A stretch of 8,479 bases of DNA from DAOVIY01 sp964513365 (GTDB lineage: Bacteria; Patescibacteriota; Minisyncoccia; UBA6257). Positions 6,692 to 8,479 of this stretch are shown in pieces. Location: contig CAZEMH010000018.1 of the NCBI GenBank assembly GCA_964513365.1, positions 1-8,479 on the forward strand, read 5' to 3'. A program made the translations under genes and the position numbers. The first letter of the stretch is position 1. Every line of letters starts with the position of its first letter. The notes below the pieces were generated by a model, which worked only from the letters and a program-made list of their open reading frames with translations, made no database searches and was not told the origin of the DNA.

Positions 6692-7468
6692 ATGCATCCC
6701 ATTTTATTTGAAATCGGTAATTTTTCAATAAAATCCTATTGGGTCTTTATGGCTTTGGGATTTATTATAGGAGGAATTGTTGTTTATTTAGAAGCGAAGA
6801 ATAAAAATTTAAACCCACATAAAGCCAGAAATCTAATTCTTATTACAATTATCAGCGCGTTTATTGGCTCTCGCCTTGGCTATGTTTTTTTAAATTTTAA
6901 TTCTTATCAAAAAGATTTATTAAAAATACTTCGATTCTGGAAAGGAGGATTTAGTTGGCAAGGAGGATTCATTGTAGCTTTTTTAATAGTTCTTTTGATA
7001 TTAAAAAATAATAGAGAGAAAATAGGAAAATGGCTGGATGTAATAATTTTTGGAATGTTATTAGGGCATTCCATTGGACGAATCGGCTGTTTTCTAAATG
7101 GTTGTTGTTATGGGATAATAACAAATGTTCCTTGGGCAATAAAAAATCTAAGCTTAGGGGATAATTTGTTACGACACCCCACTCAACTTTATGAAGCTTT
7201 TTCATATTTGTTAATTTTTGTATTATTATATTTTTACTTTAAAGAAATAAAATTAAAAAATGGCTCCTTGTTTTTTATAGGAACCGCTTTTCATTCTCTC
7301 GCCAGGTTTATAATAGAATATTTCCGCTATAACGAAGATTTTATTTGTCAAGGCAAAATATGGTATCTTACATTAACTTATGCCCAATTAACCGCATTAA
7401 TTATCATCATCATAAGTTTTCTTATTCTCTTTAAATTAATTACCGAAAGCAAAAAAAAAGATAAATAA
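6692..7468 (+). CDS. lgt: Prolipoprotein diacylglyceryl transferase
   Basis: Integral membrane enzyme that transfers diacylglycerol from phosphatidylglycerol to the lipobox cysteine of prelipoproteins, the first step of lipoprotein maturation. The 258-residue protein has about seven hydrophobic segments. Family signatures visible are SYWVFMALGF near the N-terminus, IGSRLGYV at 58-65, GGFSWQGG at 85-92, the Lgt signature GRIGCFLNGCCYG at 129-141 with the essential-type Arg130, RHPTQLYEA at 161-169 and RFIIEYFR at 205-212. The position matching E. coli His103 appears to be Gln90. The C-terminus ends in a short lysine-rich tail, probably cytoplasmic. ATG 6692 begins the conserved MHPILFEIG start and has no Shine-Dalgarno sequence. 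The gene lies 19 nt after tRNA-Leu with no terminator between, so it is probably expressed from the tRNA promoter and freed by tRNA 3' processing. It converges on the CPBP gene with a 12-nt gap. Confidence 0.95.
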   Translation: MHPILFEIGNFSIKSYWVFMALGFIIGGIVVYLEAKNKNLNPHKARNLILITIISAFIGSRLGYVFLNFNSYQKDLLKILRFWKGGFSWQGGFIVAFLIVLLILKNNREKIGKWLDVIIFGMLLGHSIGRIGCFLNGCCYGIITNVPWAIKNLSLGDNLLRHPTQLYEAFSYLLIFVLLYFYFKEIKLKNGSLFFIGTAFHSLARFIIEYFRYNEDFICQGKIWYLTLTYAQLTALIIIIISFLILFKLITESKKKDK

Positions 7469-7480
7469 TCTTTATGATAA

Positions 7481-8080
7481 TTAATAACTAAGAAGAATTC
7501 CAACTAAAAAATGAGACAAACACGGAGCAATTAAGCTCCTTGTTTTTTGAAAGGATAGGCCCCAAAGCAAGCCAACTGAAAATACCTTTAATAATGCAAT
7601 TGGCGTCATCCATCCTGGATAAAAACGAACAGTAATATGCCATAAAGAAAAAAGACAAGAAGCAAAAATCAATCCTAATAAATTACCATATGTTTTTTCC
7701 AAATTTTTCTGAAGATATCCCCTAAAAAAGACTTCCTGGGAAAACGCTAAAAAGGCCCAATAAATTATTCCTAAACCTAAATTGTTAAAACTAGCTAATT
7801 GTTCGCCGTAGAAAAAATATCTATTTAAAATTACTATTATTAAACCAGTACTCACCCCAAAAACTATCGCTTTTGGCCAATTTTTTAGAGTAAACCCTAT
7901 TTCTGAAAGATTTCTTTTCTTTCTTAAGGTAATAAAAACAGGATAAAAAATAAGAAACAATAAAGGGATTGCTCCGATGCCCCATTGAATAAAAATATTA
8001 GAAAATAAACCAAGCCTATCAAAAATAAACCAAGAAATAATAAAAATAAATATATAAACAAAAATATCCTTAATAATCAT
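7481..8080 (-). CDS. CPBP-family intramembrane protease-like protein with altered catalytic motifs
   Basis: A 199-residue, highly hydrophobic protein with about six membrane segments and the CPBP (Rce1/Abi) domain in its C-terminal half. The motifs are recognisable but not canonical. Motif 1, normally EExxxR, reads SQEVFFRGYLQ with Gln115-Glu116 and Arg120. Motif 2 (FxxxH) is FSLWH at 144-148. Motif 3, normally HxxxN/D, is His190-FLV-Gly194. The SQEVFFRG and LFSLWH blocks make family membership fairly secure, but the first Glu of motif 1, thought to activate the catalytic water in Rce1-type enzymes, is replaced. The protein may therefore be an altered-activity or non-proteolytic member. Its substrate is unknown. 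Family members include prenyl-protein proteases and bacteriocin self-immunity proteins, and nothing next to it points to a bacteriocin locus. The ATG at 8080 sits 6 nt after an extended -10 box, predicting a leaderless mRNA. A terminator hairpin upstream isolates it from the preceding gene. Confidence 0.85.
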   Translation of the reverse strand: MIIKDIFVYIFIFIISWFIFDRLGLFSNIFIQWGIGAIPLLFLIFYPVFITLRKKRNLSEIGFTLKNWPKAIVFGVSTGLIIVILNRYFFYGEQLASFNNLGLGIIYWAFLAFSQEVFFRGYLQKNLEKTYGNLLGLIFASCLFSLWHITVRFYPGWMTPIALLKVFSVGLLWGLSFQKTRSLIAPCLSHFLVGILLSY

Positions 8081-8086
8081 AAAAAT

Positions 8087-8095
8087 ATTATAACA
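8087..8095 (-). promoter_or_regulatory. Extended -10 promoter element of the CPBP gene (leaderless arrangement)
   Basis: On the - strand this reads TGTTATAAT, a perfect TATAAT (8092 to 8087) with the TGn extension. Exactly six bases separate it from the ATG at 8080, so the predicted transcription start is the A of the start codon. No -35 match is seen at 17 bases. The element begins just after the terminator hairpin at 8098-8128 on the same strand, a compact end-of-one-unit, start-of-next layout. Confidence 0.55.
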
Positions 8096-8097
8096 TA

Positions 8098-8128
8098 AAA
8101 AATACGGGGAACAGTTCTCCGTATTTTT
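8098..8128 (-). terminator. Rho-independent terminator of the Ig-like protein gene (possibly bidirectional)
   Basis: The arms AAAAATACGGGGAAC (8098-8112) and GTTCTCCGTATTTTT (8114-8128) are complementary except at one position, with a tight three-base loop. It lies 18 nt past the stop of the - strand gene ending at 8147. The - strand transcript ends the hairpin in six T residues. The imperfect pair is G-U in + strand RNA but C-A in - strand RNA, so the fold is slightly stronger on the + strand, although no + strand gene reads into it here. It may therefore also block antisense read-through. Confidence 0.75.
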
Positions 8129-8146
8129 AATCTGTATCTATTTATG

Positions 8147-8479
8147 TTACCTCCAAATCCCCCTCAAAAACCCAGGCAACACAGGAATAATCTCTCTCCA
8201 CCATGGGAGATTAAGGGCTTCAACTGTGGCAGATTCTGTTCTTTCGTCTATTCCTCCTTCTCCATAACATGTAAGGGTGTAATTGTAGGTTCCTGATTGT
8301 TCTAATGTGAATTTGTATTCATCAAATCCAGTTCCAATACTATCTTGTTTCCATACACATTCTGGATAAGGGGTACAATCAACATCACAATCATCACACC
8401 AATCACTTGCTGACCATTTTCCTGTTATTGGATAACCAACCCATGCTCTTTCTGGTAATTCAAAGTAGTTGATCATACA
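8147..8479 (-). CDS. C-terminal part of a secreted or surface protein with an Ig-like domain (5' end outside the window)
   Basis: Only the last ~110 codons are in the window. The frame is open to the right edge, so the ATG at 8474-8476 is probably internal. The segment GKWSASDWCDD, then FTLEQSGTYNYTLTCYGEGGIDERTESATVEAL, resembles the tandem Ig-like repeats of Parcubacteria surface proteins, where a tSCxASG-W segment is followed by a YTLTCxGxGG strand and a SATVxV ending. Numbered from that ATG, a cysteine-rich insert (Cys27, Cys30, Cys34, Cys40) and Cys70 in the YTLTC strand could form disulfides outside the cell. The protein ends in a tryptophan- and proline-rich tail, PWWREIIPVLPGFLRGIWR, with no obvious sortase motif. 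GC is 120/300 (40%) at 8161-8460 against 88/300 (29%) at 7681-7980 in the neighbouring gene, so composition differs from the housekeeping genes. A terminator follows. The function is unknown; adhesion or a cell-envelope structural role is inference only. Confidence 0.6.
   Translation of the reverse strand, partial: CMINYFELPERAWVGYPITGKWSASDWCDDCDVDCTPYPECVWKQDSIGTGFDEYKFTLEQSGTYNYTLTCYGEGGIDERTESATVEALNLPWWREIIPVLPGFLRGIWR

Noticed and set aside
7469..7480. Terminator between convergent lgt and the CPBP gene
   Set aside because: The 12-nt gap and its flanks show only A/T-rich sequence without a GC-containing hairpin.
1..8479. CRISPR arrays, insertion sequences, toxin-antitoxin or defence modules
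   Set aside because: I saw no spaced direct repeats, transposase motifs, terminal inverted repeats or small toxin/antitoxin gene pairs. Almost all the DNA is accounted for by recognised genes.

Overview
This looks like a chromosomal segment from an AT-rich bacterium with a small, tightly packed genome, most likely a Patescibacteria/CPR member of the Parcubacteria type. That placement is inferred from the very short intergenic gaps, the lack of visible Shine-Dalgarno sequences, a truncated Rel protein, a tRNA gene without an encoded CCA, and an Ig-like surface protein of a style common in that group. No rRNA or ribosomal protein gene is present to confirm it. TGA is used as a stop by topA, which argues against a genetic code in which TGA is read as glycine.

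Left block, + strand (13-4533): dprA, topA and a relA/spoT homologue form a compact operon. The dprA reading frame is broken near 844-848. Its last 51 codons, a winged-helix-like tail, continue in the +1 frame to 1003, and topA starts at 1005. topA overlaps the Rel gene by 38 nt if the first Rel ATG is used. The Rel protein keeps its hydrolase, synthetase and TGS domains but ends where the C-terminal regulatory half would begin.

Middle block, - strand (4510-6483): parA and parB form a two-gene chromosome-partition operon transcribed leftward. It runs tail-to-tail into the Rel gene, with a 24-nt overlap of coding ends. parA has an extended -10 box so close to its ATG that the mRNA is probably leaderless. 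ParB carries an unusually long low-complexity linker.

Right block (6484-8479): a roughly 105-nt divergent intergenic region carries the parA promoter on one strand and a tRNA-Leu(CAA) promoter on the other. lgt follows the tRNA by 19 nt with no terminator between them, so it is probably read through from the tRNA promoter. lgt converges on a CPBP-family membrane protein gene (- strand), which also appears to have a leaderless promoter. A hairpin terminator separates that gene from the C-terminal end of a secreted Ig-like protein that runs off the right edge and has clearly higher GC.

Most of the window is housekeeping: DNA uptake and recombination, topology, stringent response, chromosome segregation and lipoprotein maturation. 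I found no convincing undescribed system. The points most worth following up are the dprA frameshift, the leaderless -10/ATG architecture, the shortened Rel, and the substituted catalytic motifs in the CPBP protein. No stretch longer than 300 bases lacks a gene.
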